Below are positions 20,370 to 32,829 of a DNA stretch of 64,000 bases, piece after piece. Source of the DNA: Adineta ricciae (lineage: Eukaryota > Rotifera > Eurotatoria > Adinetida > Adinetidae); NCBI GenBank assembly GCA_905250025.1, contig CAJNOJ010000066.1, forward strand, positions 62,001 to 126,000, read 5' to 3'. The notes beneath the pieces are model-generated. The model worked only from the letters and a program-made list of their open reading frames with translations. It did not search any database and was not told where the DNA came from. The position numbers and the translations under genes were made by a program. Numbering within the stretch: position 1 is the stretch's first letter; every line of letters starts with the position of its first letter.

Positions 20370-23275
20370 ATGCAATCAACAAGTACTAAAGTATCATATG
20401 ATCTTCGAGCAAAGCCAATTCAAGTAATTGACCTCTTGACGAATGTCTCTCTGATTATTCAGTTAATTGTTTTCCAGACTTTCTGTAATATTCCAAAACT
20501 AGGAAAACATGAACATACAAAGACGTTCAAGATTATTGGAAATCATGAAAGTCAATTTTTACTTGGTGATAAAGTAAATTAGGTCGAATGAATTGAAATT
20601 TCGTAAAATGCATCTTGTTGATTTTCTTCTTCAGCCGGCATTTCATTTCGAACATATATGGGGTGAAGGCACAACAGGAGAAATCTATGACCGTTTTGCT
20701 CGACCAGCTATTGCTGATCTTGTTCGAGGACGAAGCAGTAAGTGATTCGCTGAGATTCGTCTTTCGCATTCACATGTATATTTTCAGCACTTCTTTTTGT
20801 TACTGGTCGAAATAAGAAACATCGTAATGACATTCTCTTTGGCGAAAGCAAAGATACAGGATTGATATCATTGACTATCAATGCACTTTATAATAGTATT
20901 GGTGAACATCGTGCATTGAAATACGTAAGAAAATTGAAGTCATGGGAATATTTCAAAACTATCCTGAATGAATATGAAATAGTACTTTAGACCCGTGGGC
21001 AACAATACTTATCAAGTTCAATCCGATGCTCAAGCAATGTTCGATCGGCACCAACGAGATCTATTGCCTAAAGTGAGCAGAAACGTTCTTGGGAATATGA
21101 CTCAAACAAGTATTCTAGAAAAGTGAGACAGACGAAATGATTTTCTTCACGAGAAAATGGTTTTGTTGAATTTTTCAGATCTATTCTTGATCAAACGGCG
21201 AACGTATCCGGCATTGACGATGATTATATCTATACGATATTTATATCCGCAATGGAAATCAATTCAACGCATACGAATTCGATTACAACTGATCTATTGA
21301 AAATGTTTACTGAAGGTTTAAATAATGATCTATTCGATACACCACAATCGTGCATGGAAATTGAGTTTGACGATGCACGGAAAGCACGTCGGAAACTGTT
21401 TGACACAAATAAAATACCGATGAAGGAGAGCTCAACACGATTGTACACCATTCGTTTAGTTCAAGCACGAAAATCAGATCATCCGGAAGTAAGTGAACAG
21501 TTTTTCGAAATGAAAAATGAAGAAAATATGAACCCGTGTTAGAGTATCACACCAATTGTGAGTCAATTGGCATTTATCGATTTACCGACGAATAAAAATG
21601 CAGCAGGTATGAGCAACGGAAACGATTATGTTTTTAGGGATATTCTTCTTCTGCTTGGTAGATTTGAAAGCGGTGAAAGATTTTATCGTACCACCTAAAA
21701 AAACAACAGTAAGTCTCTATTCTCTAATCTCCTTATCGTCAGATCATATTCGGTTTTCGTACTTATTACTTACATTAGCATCAATTTCCGAATCATTTAC
21801 AAAATTTTCTACATCAATTTCCAATTCAAGATCAACACCACGAATTCATACCAATTAAACTACTTCTATGTGCATCAGCAAGCAGTCACGATGCCGATGA
21901 TACTCTTGTAAATCGTTTCGCTTTAACTGAACTAGCAAAGATTTAATTTCGTTATTCTAGCATGACATCCGATGGTTGATGAGCCTTCAAGCTAACCAAT
22001 ATCTTGTCTATTTGGGTCGAGACGAAGAACAACATGTCACTAGAGATGATGATCATCATCGACCGCCGCGCCCACCACCAATACAATATTCGACATCGAT
22101 ACATCGTTCAGATCAAACTAACCTATCTCATCATGTACCAACTTCGACTCCACTTGCTCAATCGACACCACGATCCGTCACACAAATACCAACATCAGCA
22201 ACAACAACAGTAACATCTGTAAATACACGTCATTCTCGTCAATCACAATACCAAACCATCAATAGTACACCAAGTCGATCATTTACTTACATCCCAAGTA
22301 AATAGACAAAAAACCGAGAACATCTTTACCTTTATTTCATGATCAATCTTTTAGATACAGCACAAACGATTCCTCCATCACGGCCGTCCTCATCATCTCG
22401 GATTGCCGCATCTAATCGATCAGAAGGAACACCGTCGTTTATTACTTATCCAATAACGCCAAGTACGGGCTTATCTCAATTACATCAAAAAGTACCACCT
22501 CGTGTTCCACCGCGAGTGCAACCGAAAACGAAACCTTCGCCATCCATCGAACAAGAAGTGCCTGCATCAGTAGCAACAAAACTAAATACTAGCCTTTCGA
22601 ATCGACGACCACCACCTCCTCCACCTGCGCCGCCACAATCAGTGCCAACTCTACCGAACGTTCAAACAGCTAAACCTCATAAGGCCCGCTTGGCACGAAA
22701 AGATTATCGTTCGAATTCTCATACTGATGTTCAACAACGAGCATCATCCGCTCTCAACTCCCGTACAGTACCAGCACCGCCACTACTAACGGCACCGAAA
22801 CGTGCACCATTAAAAGAGGAACACTTGCTTAAACGTTCGTCTTCAGCTGATCGCGTTGGTCAAGAACGTTGGCTACATCATATAACTGATTCGTCAGCAA
22901 TCAACAACGGTTCGATGATTGGTATTGAAGAGAAAAACACATCTAATCATGCGTTCTTTTCTCATAGGAATTAAACTGCGAACATCTTTACCCAATCCTT
23001 TACAACTCGTGACAAATCATTTCAATGCTATGTCCAAATTGTTGAGTGCAACGAAATATGCCATTGAACATCGCGCCGAAGATACTGTTCAATTATTCCA
23101 AGTAATATAATTTCATTATAATTGTATTGATGAGACAAATTGATAATTTTCTTTTCAGGGTGATGTTATGGCAACAAGTAAAGGTGGTGTGAAAGTTGTT
23201 TTTACTTCAGTTGATCAAGTAACACATAATAGTCTGCTCCCATCAACATGTGATAATTCTGTTTTGGGTTCGTGA
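20370..23275 (+). CDS. KIF23/MKLP1-like kinesin-6 with degenerate (non-ATPase) motor
   Basis: Thirteen exons (20370-20423, 20478-20573, 20635-20737, 20788-20924, 20983-21122, 21179-21488, 21543-21606, 21662-21708, 21779-21907, 21961-22297, 22355-22921, 22968-23101, 23159-23275) give an unbroken 744 residues. Kinesin-6 landmarks remain: PAFHFEHIWGEGTTGEIYDR, ARPAIADLVRGRSTLLF, DTGLISLTINALYNSI, and SSTRLYTIRLVQARKSD. The C-terminus matches the KIF23 end (RSSSADRVGQERWL, then GDVMATSKGGVKVVFTSVDQ). The P-loop position reads VTGRNKKHRNDI instead of GxxGxGKT. Switch I reads ESSTRL, not SSRSH. Switch II reads FIDLPTNK, not DLAGSE. ATP hydrolysis is therefore not expected. The usual long coiled-coil stalk is replaced by a Pro/Ser/Thr-rich linker. 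The frame is open over 2.2 kb of coding, so it looks like a selected pseudo-motor and not a dead copy. Confidence 0.82.
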
Positions 23276-24147
23276 AATCACTATTTCATCGTCACTCGGA
23301 TGTTTCTGACGGATGTTTGTTCTCGTTTTAGGACGATGCTAGTCATTGAATAGCATACATAGACACGACTATGTCGATTTCTTGTTTTATTCACTTTAAT
23401 AATTATCTTTTATTCGAGATATTAAGAAAGAGATCTTTGATTTAAAAGACAATTTTCTTTCTTTTGTGTGATTTCAAAGCTTATCTATATACTGTTGATA
23501 TTTTATTTCGTTTTTTCTGCTTGTTTTCTTCTTTGCCTTCTCGAATAAACTTATGATGAACTTGTTCTACACAGCATAACAAACAACATTGCATTAAGGA
23601 GAAAAACAGGTAACCTTCACGAAAAATATATAGATATCGAAATTGCTTATTACATCTAGTCAGTCACACCTGAGTGCTTTTGCATTTTTTCTCCGTCGTT
23701 ATAACGATGAAATATAGTATCGTTTTCTCTCTCTCTCACGCTTGTGAATATACGTATGATGTGCTATGACATTGAGTTTGATAAAATGAATGAATAATGG
23801 AAGGCAAAGAAAAGGCAAACGACTTTATTCAAGATAAACAAGAAACATTGATGAGCGCGCACAAAAGAAAAAAGAGAGGAGAGAAAAAGATTTTCGGAGA
23901 AAAAACGTATAGTGGTGTTGAAAACAAATGGTGGTGTTAGGAAGTATGATCGTCAGTCGTCGTCGTCATTATACTGTGCGCGGAAAAATGTTCTCAGTTT
24001 TCTGAAACGGTACATATCGAAAAAAGTTGAAAATCAATTTAAAAAAAAAAGAAAATTTTGCTTCTGCTGCGGTTGTTGATGATCTTAGTTGATGGTGAAC
24101 ATATTTGAAGACTAAGAAAAGGTTAAAGAAAATAATAAACTGTCAAT
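23276..24147. other. Intergenic between convergent genes
   Basis: About 870 nt of T- and A-rich sequence holding both 3' UTRs. A short intron followed by VLGRC-stop (to 23342) is an alternative end for the kinesin-like protein. No other gene was seen. Confidence 0.45.
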
Positions 24148-24632
24148 TTAGTTGCGTTGCATGCGCGAGACAAATGTATAGAACAATGAGATCAATAGAA
24201 TAGCCACACCAATTTGGGCTTGTGCGAGTGCACCATTGACTCCTTCTACTTGCTTGTATTTATCAAGAAATTGTTCTAAAGAGAGATTTGAAATGAATTG
24301 CAAGATGGTAAGTAAAGGAAGTCACATACTAGTATAGGCTGTGATGGCTACTACACATGAGAATAAGCCTAATGCACCAATAGCTGCTAAGCAAAGTAAA
24401 CAACCAAGTGTACCACCAATGGCTCCAAGGGCGCCACTAAGACCAGCTGCACCAAGGCCCGCTCCGGGTGCTACTACTGGCCGAGCTCCGTAGACTGGTC
24501 TTGCTACAGAAGGTCTAAAAGACGATGTTGATAGTGAGATTTAATCGATACTGTGATAGCTTTTTCTCAGATAACTTACCGAACGCCGTATGGTCGAGGA
24601 GGAGGAAGAGGTCGTCGAGCAGCGTCCGACAT
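24148..24632 (-). CDS. Small two-TM protein A, unrecognised family (121 aa)
   Basis: Exons (minus) 24632-24580, 24514-24330 and 24275-24148 sum to 366 nt. The N-terminus is Pro/Arg-rich (RRPLPPPRPYGVR, then ARPVYGARPVV). It leads into a Gly/Ala-rich stretch and TM1 with GCLLCLAAIGALGLFSC. A ~25-residue polar loop (KQFLDKYKQVEGVNGALAQA) precedes TM2 (IGVAILLISLFYTFVS) and a basic end RMQRN. The paralogue at 26416 shares TM1 nearly residue for residue, including CLLCLA and an A-x-TAY loop start, and has both introns at equivalent positions and phases (2 and 1). Paired cysteines in TM1 could be acylated. I do not recognise the family. Hairpin topology is inference. Confidence 0.75.
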
Positions 24633-26415
24633 CTTAGTCTATTCAAGATCTAGAAAAGACACACAGTTACACTTGCAAGGACGAGTAATGAATCTCCAAT
24701 TTCGTCATATTGTATGACGAGAAAAACTGTCCACACGTGTTCAGTCCTAACTTTTCTCAGTTTTCAACAAACTTCTCCCTCTTTCTTCTTCTCATTTACC
24801 TTCTCTTTTTTTTCTCCCTACCCTTCTTTTTCTCTGTCTCTCTGTGCCTTTCCGTTTCAGTTACCTGTACAGGGATCTTCTCTCGATAGAAACTATCACG
24901 GCTTGTTTGCACTCTACGAAAAATGGGATACCACAATACGTCGTATTAGTTGTTTTTCTCTCTCCTTCGCTTCTCGTATCTACCTCTCACTGTCTCTCGC
25001 TACTACCTTCATCGTCATCATCACCATTACCGTCCTCATCATTCTCCCTGATCAGTCGCCTTCTCTTCTGATTTACTAATTCATCTATTATAATTATATT
25101 GTCTTACTACGAATATGACTTTTTGTTTTTTCTCTGCATCTCTCTCTCTCTCCCTCTCACCCTATCTTTCTCTATCTGTTACCTTTCTAAGCAGAAAAAA
25201 ATCGAGAAAAAAAATAATCGTGTAGAAATATTCTATCACTGTAAACGACTCTAGCCGACGGCATGATCAAGCTACCTACAACTTTTTTGTCGATAAACGT
25301 ATATTATATTACTCCGTAATTTTTCTCTTTCTGGCTGGCTGCGCTACGCATGACTTCACAGTCGTCATTGTCGGTTTGCACTTGAATCATACATATAGTT
25401 TGTCATGGTGTACAAGTTAGCACTGAAAGAGAGAAAATGCTTGTCTGTCCTTTACTTTCTCTTTAGTTTCTCTACTCTTATCTTAGCCACACAGGAGGAT
25501 CTTTTCTATAAGAATATCTAACGCATAACGATCAAATGAAACTTATTCATTAACTCAGTCAGAGAAATAGAATGTGTTGTACGGTAGAATTTTACAAATA
25601 AGCAAAAAAGCGGAGAATCAGTTTTTCCCTACGTACTAAGTTAGCAGAAAAAGGATTGAGAGAAACGAATGTGAACGGACGGACTAGCCTATCGACAACA
25701 TATTTTCGTCTCATCATGCGTAGGCATCGATACATGATCGAGAGAAAAAACCATCATCATAGGCATGTGTAGTCAGGCAGTCAGGAACGTTTCAGTTGAT
25801 TGATCACCTGCCGTTTCTCTTTTTTTTATTTTATTGCACATCTTCCTTTCTCTTCTTTTTTTCTTCTACCTGCACAATATTCATACATCAATAGGTATGA
25901 TAAACATTGATGATATCCTTTTTTCACAAAATGCAAGAAAAAAGTAGTGCTTCACCCACATATTCTCTCTCTGTCTCTCTCTCTCGGTGTCTCTATGTAC
26001 AACCTTGAGGCGCAAACCTCATCCTTTTTTGAATACATAGCGAGTTTTGTAATTTTCTTTTTGTATTGGTTGACGAAGTAATTTTCTTTATTGGTCCGAA
26101 GCCTTTCTTTTTCTTCCTCTCTTCCCTGTGTTGCTTGCGATCCTCATTTTCTGTACACGAATGCACTGTCCAGAAAAGTCCCCTCTAATTGATCCATCTA
26201 CTGTGTTTTTCTTCGCCATCTCCTTCGTACATCGTGAGACTCTTTACCAGTGAGCCTCTGACCATATTAGCTGTTATAAGCACGCTAAATTGTGGCTAAT
26301 GTAGGGAGAGTGACACGTATGATCCTTGAGAATCGCTCTTCAGTATTTTTCCATCAATACCGTGATGTTCGACGAATACTATCGATATCGTTTTGTTTTC
26401 TAGTAAACTCTTAAC
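24633..26415. other. Long pyrimidine-rich divergent intergenic region
   Basis: About 1.8 kb between the two head-to-head two-TM genes. It has long CT-rich runs on the plus strand (about 24770-24850, 24955-25060, 25135-25200, 25965-25990), including CTCTCTCT blocks. Reading frames here are low-complexity and unsupported. The region should hold both promoters and is unusually long for this compact window. Confidence 0.5.
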
Positions 26416-26869
26416 ATGCCCCGAGTTCGAGTGCCCGTCCGACGTTCGGGATATCGTTATACTGCACGACCTGGCCGACGATATCCAGTCGCGTAAGTAG
26501 TCTTTCTCATTCAAATGCAATGGAAACCGTCCACAATTTTTCTGTGTCTAGACCACCACCTGCCCGCGGTGGCGCTGGTTTACTAGGAGGCTTAGCTGGT
26601 TTACTTTTGTGTTTACTGTGCTTAGCAACACTCGGTTTACTTGGCCTTTTTGCAACATTCATTGCCGTAACAGCTTATCTCGGTAAGATTCTACCTTCGA
26701 ATATGCAGTTGCACTTGAAATACCATCTGCTGCTTGATGTTTTGTAGGAGATGTTTACCGAGCCCTCAGAGATGCTGGTAATGCTACATCTGGCCTCTAC
26801 GTAAATATGGCCATCTTAGTGGCCGCTTTGTGCTTTGCCGCCTTCCATAAATTGCAACGATCATTATAA
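26416..26869 (+). CDS. Small two-TM protein B, paralogue of protein A (109 aa)
   Basis: Exons 26416-26492, 26552-26682 and 26748-26869 sum to 330 nt. The N-terminus is strongly basic (MPRVRVPVRRSGYRYTARPG). A Pro/Gly stretch leads to TM1 (LLLCLLCLATLGLLGLFATF). A loop follows (TAYLGDVYRALRDAGNATSG, with one N-x-S/T site), then TM2 (MAILVAALCFAAF) and a basic end HKLQRSL. Shared with protein A are the CLLCLA core, the TAY motif at the TM1 exit, a basic QR near the C-terminus, and both intron positions. Function unknown. The basic N-terminus suggests both ends are cytosolic by the positive-inside rule, which is inference. Confidence 0.75.
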
Positions 26870-27851
26870 ACAATTCTCTTCTCTTATTTTTAATGTTTTA
26901 TTTTGAGTCGTCGATTTATCGTCGCTGTTATTATTTTTATTCCAATTGAACTCTACGGGCCTTTTTTCTTTCGCGTATTTTTTCTCCTAAAACACCAAGA
27001 TTTTTCTACTCAGTTCGATTCTTCTTTTTTTCTAACTACCTATCACACACAGCTTTGCACACATACACACACATCTATTTTCCGCTTAATGACCAGATTT
27101 TTTCAAGCAAATGTCGATCTTCGAAAAAACAAATGTATCTGCAACAATATGAAATAACGAATCCATTTTGGCCATCATCATCATCACCAAGCAATCTCAC
27201 TCGATCAACAACGATATCACTTTGTATTCGCAAAACTTTTTTCCCAACATCTCAAAATGACCAACGGGTTTTTTCTTTTCATGTCTTGTAGATGAATTGT
27301 TTTTCATTGTATCAGACACAGTATCACCTTTTTTTCTTTGTGTGTGAAAAATAAAATACAATGGGTGGCAACATATATACATATCTTGTCTTCATTTCAA
27401 TAAGCTAATTAACTTTGACTTGCCATAAATCATATCGACGAAAGATAGTTATTGACGCTATATGAAGAAAAACCGTCATGTTCACCTTGTCGAAATAACA
27501 AATCAACCAGTGTACTTTCTCGTCAATACCTTGTGTCATCTATGGGCATGTGATTCTATTTGAAATGTTCTGTCAGCCAATGAGTTTTTTTTCAATTCAT
27601 CCAGCTCAATAATGAATCATGATTACATATAGGTTACGCAGCGAACAAAAGAGAAAGAACGAATTGTCAGGTTTTATTTACTAAGTTGACGCGACTGTGA
27701 TAAATGAATAATCATCAATTTTAATCTTCCTCAAACGATGATTCATTGTTCTGTTGTTTTTGGTTTAGAGATTTCTTTCTTCTTTCTTGTTCAGCTGACT
27801 TCATGTCTCATATCTTTTCGCTTCAACACTGAAGATTATTAAAAACCAATT
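26870..27851. other. Intergenic, no supported gene
   Basis: About 1 kb: the 3' UTR of two-TM protein B (AATAAA near 27350), a short CA tract (~27057-27075) and the 5' region of the myosin gene. Nothing else was recognised. Confidence 0.5.
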
Positions 27852-30800
27852 ATGTTAGGAGGTAAATATGATTACAATCAAGATCGAGAACGGCGAGCCG
27901 GCGTAGATGACATGGTAAATATACGCAAGATAACAGTCCAGAAATCTTTGATTTCGTTCTGTTTTCATCTAGGTCTTCATGTCCAAAAATACGGACTCAG
28001 AAATCAGTCACAACCTCAAAATACGCTTTGATGTCAATTATATTTATGTAAGCTTTTTGTGAAGTACAAATGAACACTCTATTCCTTTTTTTCTCTTTAC
28101 AATAGACGTACATTGGGTCCGTACTGATTGCTGTCAATCCATATAAGAATGTGGAATACTGTCGCGAAAATCATATGGAAAAGTATCGAGGAGCAGTAAG
28201 TGCCTTTTCTCTAGTCAAAAGCTCGAATATTCCATGAAAATATTCTTTAGACTCAAATGGACAATGCTCCACATATATTTGCTATCGCCGAAGATATGTT
28301 TAGTAATATGTTAATTGATTCGGAAAAGCAATGCGTTATTATTAGCGGAGAATCAGGCGCTGGAAAGACTGTCAGTGCGAAATTCATCATGTCTTACATT
28401 GCTGAAGTAAACTTGTGCTCGAAATACGTCCATTAGAAGTCAGCTTTGACTTGTTTTCAAAGGTATCAGGCGGTGGTCCAAACGTTCAACGTATAAAAAA
28501 TGTTATTTTACAATCGAATCCATTGTTAGAAGTAATATCAAGCAGAGCGAGTAATGAATCTGAGTATTTATCTGTATTTCAAGGCTTTTGGTAATGCAAA
28601 AACTATTCGAAATGATAATTCCAGTCGATTTGTATGTGAAAATGATGAGAGAAATAGATAGATGAAAATTTTTCTCTATAGGGCAAATATGTTGAAATTC
28701 AATTTTCTCGCGGTGGAGAACCTACAGGTGGTGTGATATCGAACTTTCTGTTAGAGAAAGTAAGTCGGACAAAAAAAGTTTTTCACTGGCAAAAACTATC
28801 ACTGCACTGATTTGTTTATAGTAAAAGGAAAAAAAACACGAGAAGGTTTGCTTTTATTGCACGAATGTTGTCTTACGAGTTCTATTTTGAGAATATCTAA
28901 TTGAAAGACTTCGTTTCTACTCGATTTATTTCTCGCTGTTCTAGTCACGTGTTGTAAGTCAAGCTGAGAATGAACGAAATTTTCATATCTTTTACCAATT
29001 ACTGTCAAGCAGAGAATTCTGTCGTATGTATTCTATTTTGATATGGATGATTCTAGCCGTTCTTTGATGAATTTCTTAGAGCAATATTCACTATCTCATG
29101 AACTTCGTTTTCAATATATTAATCATGCCGAAGCTATTCGCGTGGCGAAAATCGATGATGTGAAAGATATGCACGATACACAGGTATGCTTTTCTCTATA
29201 ATAAATATTACTTTATCGATGGTATGTTGGTTTCGATAGCATGCTATGGATACAATTGGCCTTTCAAAAGAAATTCAGCATAATATATTCAGTTTGCTCG
29301 CTGGTATTCTTCATCTAGGCAATGTACAATTTGGAGATAAGAACAACTATGCAACTGTTCTCTCAGAACGAGGTTTGATTGAATTTTGTCGTGACAGTCA
29401 ATTCATGTATAATTCATACAGATTTACAAGCACCTTGTGCGTATTTTGGTATTCAAATGGATTATTTGAAAACGAAACTGATTTCCAGACGATTGGAATT
29501 TAAAGAACATCAAGAAAATAAGCAAGTTGATCAAACATTCACTGTCGATAAAGCCATCTTTACGCGTGATGCCTTAGCAAAGTCCATCTATTCGCGTATT
29601 TTTGATCATTTAATTCAGGTGAATATCGCAGTTGTTTATCTCTATACAATTGATTCCATTTTCAATTGACTAGGCGATCAATTCTGCCTTTCAAGCAATC
29701 GCGCGTTCTGATTTATCTATTGGAATTCTTGATATCTATGGTTTTGAAATATTTGATCGGAATAGTTTTGAACAATTCTGCATCAATTATGTTAATGAAA
29801 AATTGCAACAAATCTTCATTGAACTAACGCTGAAGAAAGAACAAGTCTGGTGCTAGTTGAATGATGTCAAATAATCTTTCTCGATGACTTTGTTTAGGAA
29901 GAATACAAACGTGAAAATATACAATGGACGCCAATCACATTTTTCAACAATATCGTTGTCTGTGATTTGTTCGAAGCGAAACAGCCACCAGGAATGTTTT
30001 TATTGCTCGATGATATCTGTGCAAGTGCGCATGCAACAACTGAGAAAGTCGATAAGAGCTATCTAAATGTAAGATGATGGTTTTAAAGCTAGACTAATTC
30101 ACTTGATCTATTTTTCTTCGTTAGAGACTGAGTGGTTTATCCAATGCGCATTTAATTGTTTCACCGCCGACGTTTACTGTGAAACACTATGCAGGTGCAG
30201 TGAGCTACCATTCAGATCAATTTTGTGAGAAGAATCGTGATGTTTTAAATATTGATTTAATTGAAATGATGCAGTCAAGTACCATGTAAGAGAAGAAAGT
30301 TTCGGTGTAGAATAATATGATAGAATTGATTTCATAGACCTTTTGTGGCACGACTCTTTCCAGAACAGATAGCAACAATGAAAGCTCGACCAACTACGGT
30401 TGGAACGAAAATTCGTACACAGGCCAATGCATTAGTAGAAAAATTAATGGCTTGTCAGCCTCATTGTAAGTCTGAGCGAATGGCGAGTGTTTCGCCTTAT
30501 TGGTTTGCTTCTGCTTTCAGATGTTCGATGCATCAAACCGAATGAGAATCAAACACCGGGGGAATGGAATTCTTCAAGGTAGAAGATTGCGAATTCGTTG
30601 AAAACAATGTGCTATTGCGATGTTTTCAGTGTCATCGAACAAGTTAAATATTTGGGGCTGGTAGCAAATATTGAAGTACGAAAAGCTGGTTTTGTTTATC
30701 GCCGTGAATTTGCAAAATTCCTCACTCGGTAAGGTGAATGCCAATCGCTTGATAGAACATCCATGTCATTTTCGATATAGCTATGCTATATTAACGAAAC

Positions 30801-32506
30801 AAACTTGGCCTAAATGGAATGGAAGTGTGACAGATGGTGTGATGCATATAGTAGATGCAATGCATCTCGACAGACGAGAAGTACAACTAGGAAATACGAA
30901 AGTGTTTATCAAATCGCCGGAAAGTGTAAGTTGTGCACATAGAAACGATGTTCAATGTTGAAATTCTCTTTTGTAGTTGCATTTACTCGAAGATATGCGT
31001 TTGCGCAAATTCGATAACTATGCGCGTATCATTCAAAAAGCGATGAAACGCTTTTGCGCAGTTCGTGTTTATCAGCGACAACGTGAACAAGGTAGAGAAT
31101 TCTTTTCAATCATTATCCTTTTCTTTATAATAATATTTGAATAGCTACTGACATTCTCTACGGACGAAAAGAACGTAATGCTCGTTCACTCGATCGTGAT
31201 TACGTTGGAGATTATTGTAATCTTCATCAACGCCCTGATTTACAAAGACTGATACCACGTAATGAGAAGACAGATTTTAGTTCGTACTTATACAAATATG
31301 ACCGACGCTTCCGTCGACAAGGAAGATATTTCGTTAGTACAAACCAAGCATTGTATATCATAGATGAAGAATGCGTATGTATCACAGAGAAAGAACGATC
31401 CGACATAACATTGAAATAAATATCGATATCCTTTTTCTGATAGATTAAAGTTGGTAGTGGCGCTGGTGGAAAAGGCGGCAGTGCTGCAGCAGCACAAAAA
31501 GGCAGACAACAGCAATCACAAGAAGGTTATATGTTAGAATATAAAGTTAAACGACGTATTCCCCTAGAAAATATAAATGAAATTAAAATGAGGTAAATTA
31601 GCATGATAGATATGTAATAGAAAACAATGCCTACTTGTTTGTTTCAGTGAATATCGCGATAATTTCTTTTTGCTTTGCGTAAATAATGATTATGCAACAT
31701 TATTGGAATTATCAAGCAAAACAGAAGCAGTTTCTATTATATCAAAAAATTATGCTAAGAAAACAAATCGAGCATTACCAATTACATTCGGACAAGGGTA
31801 TGTCATTCGATTAGATCATAAGCAATTGAGCAATGACTTGTTTTGTTGCAGTTTCGAATATACAGTTAAAAAACAGAGCTGGGTAGGTGGCGGTACACGA
31901 AGTGTTAAATTTGTTCATGCAGCTACAAGTACTCCAGTGGTAGGACATTCTATTGGCTGTCTTAAATTTCTACAGTATATATTTCAGAGTCAAATCGATC
32001 CGAATAAATTGCGTAAAGGAATCGATATGCCACGTGATTACGAAGTAAAACTCAATCGTAATTCAATGACCGTTATGATTTCAAGTGGCTTATCAAAGCA
32101 ATCGAGTAAATTAGTCCAAAACTTCGACTCCATTCAGTTGACTAAATATATTCCACAATTTTTCAGGACCAAACCAGTCAAATGCTGAAAAGCCACGTGG
32201 ATTACAATTTAAACCACAGAATAATACACCTCGAAAACCACCGCAGAAACCGCCTCGACCATTAGCAGCCAAACCAAATAAAAAGAAGATTCGTGCCCTA
32301 TACGATTTTCAAGCACGATCCGCTGACGAACTGTCATTTGTAGCTGACAATGAACTCGTACTAATAGACAATAGTGGTATGCTTTTATTCGCATCGATAC
32401 TCTTTCATTTTGTTTTCTTGCTTCTTAAGATGAAACTTGGTGGAAAGCCGAACTTGACGGCAAAGTAGGCGTTGTACCATCGAATTACGTGGAACTGATT
32501 GGCTAA
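27852..32506 (+). CDS. Long-tailed class I myosin (MYO1E/MYO1F type)
   Basis: This is an actin-based motor linking membrane to cortical actin, used in endocytosis and phagocytosis. It is spread over ~25 short exons. The motor starts GVDDMVFMSKNT, then [16 protein letters not shown]-loop GESGAGKT, switch [15 protein letters not shown], switch [10 protein letters not shown], and YTRDALAK-like [18 protein letters not shown]. At the TEDS position [10 protein letters not shown] shows Glu, so activation need not depend on phosphorylation. One IQ ([17 protein letters not shown]) is followed by a TH1 membrane-binding tail ([28 protein letters not shown]), a short Pro/Lys-rich TH2, and a C-terminal SH3 ([17 protein letters not shown] ... 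[11 protein letters not shown]). TH1 holds a Gly/Ala/Gln-rich insertion near 31455-31520. TH2 is much shorter than in vertebrate MYO1E. Confidence 0.93.
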
Positions 32507-32829
32507 AGACCGTCTTGCAGTTAAATCATTTAATCACAGTGACTACTTTTTGCTTTTTCCTTTCAACATTCTATCTGTATTCATTTTGTATTTGTTTACT
32601 TTTGCTTCAATGCATTCTATGATCTAAACTATGTCGTGTTTTCATTTTCCATATACTGAACTGGGTTTGTTTTCTTTTTGTTTTCTCCTCGAATGTCCAC
32701 TTCTAAACAGATTAATTTTTGTCGTTTATTTTTGTATATGATTGATAATACTCATTTGCATTATTTGACCAAGTTATTATTATTATTATTATTATCAAGC
32801 ATTCCGTATTTGATTTTTATGACTTCTAG
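32507..32829. other. Short intergenic between myosin and YEATS4 with acceptor at its end
   Basis: This 323-nt gap contains T-rich 3' UTR sequence and a TTA repeat. It ends in TATGACTTCTAG, whose AG (32828-32829) touches the YEATS4 ATG, as expected for a trans-spliced downstream gene. Confidence 0.5.
32773..32795. repeat. (TTA)n microsatellite
   Basis: About seven perfect trinucleotide units in the myosin-YEATS4 gap. Confidence 0.8.

Noticed and set aside
20983..21070. Apparent stop codon in the kinesin-like gene after KY
   Set aside because: Using the acceptor at 20981-20982 (AAATAG) in place of TTTAG at 20989-20990 restores an open, kinesin-like frame through the exon.
24714..25079. 121-codon plus-strand frame upstream of the two-TM pair
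   Set aside because: It is a Phe/Ser/Leu/Ile run produced by CT-rich DNA, with no family resemblance and no splice context.
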